Positions 41,429 through 42,025 of a stretch of 42,025 nucleotides of DNA are shown piece by piece. Positions within the stretch are counted from its first letter, which is position 1; the number at the start of each line of letters is the position of its first letter. Where the stretch lies: positions 20,218-62,242 of the forward strand of contig DENJ01000056.1 in NCBI GenBank assembly GCA_002359635.1, in the 5' to 3' direction. The notes below the pieces were generated by a model. It was not told where the DNA came from, made no database searches, and was given only the letters and a program-made list of their open reading frames with translations. The position numbers and the translations under genes are program-made. Source of the DNA: Burkholderiales bacterium UBA2647 (GTDB taxonomy: Bacteria > Pseudomonadota > Gammaproteobacteria > Burkholderiales > Burkholderiaceae_E).

Positions 41429-42025
41429 TCAGGAAGATAGCAAAGGGCGCATGCTTTGTTCGGCAAACGCGAGGCATGCGGCACCGAGGCATAAATGCGG
41501 CCCAAAGGCGATGGCTTCGCCGCGCTCACGTCTGCCCGTGAGCCGCAGGCAAAGTCCAACGATGACCCCGCTGCTTGCAGCGATGAAAACCACGGCGGGC
41601 AGTGCCGGGTAGCCATACCAGGCGCCAATGGCTGCTAGCAACTTAAAGTCACCCGCTCCCATGCCCTCCTTGCCCCGCAAGCTTTTGTAAGCTGCATTCA
41701 ACAGCCATAGGCTGCAATAGCCGGCCGCCGCCCCAATCACAGCCTGATCAAGGCTTGCAAAAAGCTCGGCACAATTGAGCAGTAAACCGAGCCACATCAG
41801 CCCCAGGGTCAAGACATCCGGCAGCAGCCTGGTTTCCATATCGATCCAGGCCAAGACCCACAGCGTCCAACCCAGGACGCAAAGCGCGCCTGCATCAAGT
41901 GTCAGGCCATGTTCGATCACGGCGAGCAGGGCAACCGCCATCGGGCCTGCCGAAAAGACAATCAAGGCCAGACCCTTGAGCGGCTCAATGCTTGAGGTTT
42001 CAGCGCCTTGTTGCTCCAACGCTTG
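41429..42025 (-). CDS. pilD: Prepilin peptidase PilD (C-terminal part, cut by window edge)
   Basis: Inner-membrane aspartic protease that cleaves and methylates type IV prepilins and related pseudopilins. The frame is open to the right edge (42025) with no convincing start, and 198 codons are present against about 280-290 for the family, so the N-terminal part with the cysteine motif lies outside the window. The two catalytic aspartates are visible: one in AWIDMETRLLPDVLTLGLMW, the other in GKEGMGAGDFKLLAAIGAW (GxGD motif). Several hydrophobic spans surround them. Type IV pilus or type II secretion genes (pilC, pilB) are expected upstream, beyond the edge. coaE follows after 13 nt. Confidence 0.94.
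   Translation of the reverse strand, partial: QALEQQGAETSSIEPLKGLALIVFSAGPMAVALLAVIEHGLTLDAGALCVLGWTLWVLAWIDMETRLLPDVLTLGLMWLGLLLNCAELFASLDQAVIGAAAGYCSLWLLNAAYKSLRGKEGMGAGDFKLLAAIGAWYGYPALPAVVFIAASSGVIVGLCLRLTGRRERGEAIAFGPHLCLGAACLAFAEQSMRPLLSS

Noticed and set aside
1..42025. CRISPR array, prophage, insertion sequence, toxin-antitoxin or defence system
   Set aside because: No spaced direct repeats of CRISPR type, transposase, integrase, phage structural gene or toxin pair was seen; the genes are housekeeping or ordinary metabolic.

Overview
The window is chromosomal DNA of a Gram-negative betaproteobacterium, most probably of the order Burkholderiales. Three things point there. Murein and lipid A genes are present (meso-diaminopimelate-type murE, lpxC). 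RNase P RNA is of bacterial class A. The 3' gene order (ftsZ, peroxiredoxin, lpxC, dciA-like, secA, argJ, DUF815 ATPase, NUDIX, yacG, zapD, coaE, pilD) is, as I recall it, a Burkholderiales arrangement. No species can be named from sequence alone. No phage, insertion sequence, tRNA, CRISPR array or toxin cassette was seen.

Region 1 (1-13.2 kb) is metabolic. Leftward genes are sppA (cut by the window edge), a HAD phosphatase, an HpaI-type aldolase, a D-2-hydroxyacid dehydrogenase, an SDR, queC and a YciA-type thioesterase. Rightward genes are a cupin protein, an Atm1-type ABC exporter, a tartrate-dehydrogenase-like enzyme, a glycerate 2-kinase, pyrC with an internal insertion, a DUF3025 gene and a D-erythronate-dehydrogenase-like gene. 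Several of these fit catabolism of small sugar acids (tartrate, glycerate, erythronate, aldarates).

Region 2 (13.26-13.9 kb) holds rnpB, then the mraZ control region: a weak sigma70-like promoter, two inverted repeats, four 10-bp-phased MraZ boxes, and a perfect hairpin just before the mraZ start.

Region 3 (13.9-31.9 kb) is a complete division and cell wall (dcw) cluster: mraZ, rsmH, ftsL, ftsI, murE, murF, mraY, murD, ftsW, murG, murC, ddl, ftsQ, ftsA, ftsZ. From rsmH to ftsA nearly every junction is a 1- or 4-nt stop/start overlap, which implies chained translational coupling. At the two junctions where genes are separated (ftsL/ftsI and murG/murC), a tiny ORF bridges the gap with an ATGA overlap at both ends. 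At murG/murC the bridge was built by a 22-bp tandem triplication. These bridges are the most unusual structure I found.

Region 4 (31.9-42 kb) holds envelope, secretion and housekeeping genes. lpxC acts in lipid A synthesis, secA in protein export, argJ in arginine synthesis, yacG and zapD on gyrase and the Z ring, coaE in coenzyme A synthesis, and pilD (cut by the right edge) in type IV pilin processing.

I found no wholly new multi-gene system. Other points worth checking are a Lys in the FtsZ T4 glycine loop, a Gly-Thr processing site in ArgJ, an insertion in PyrC, and the mraZ leader.
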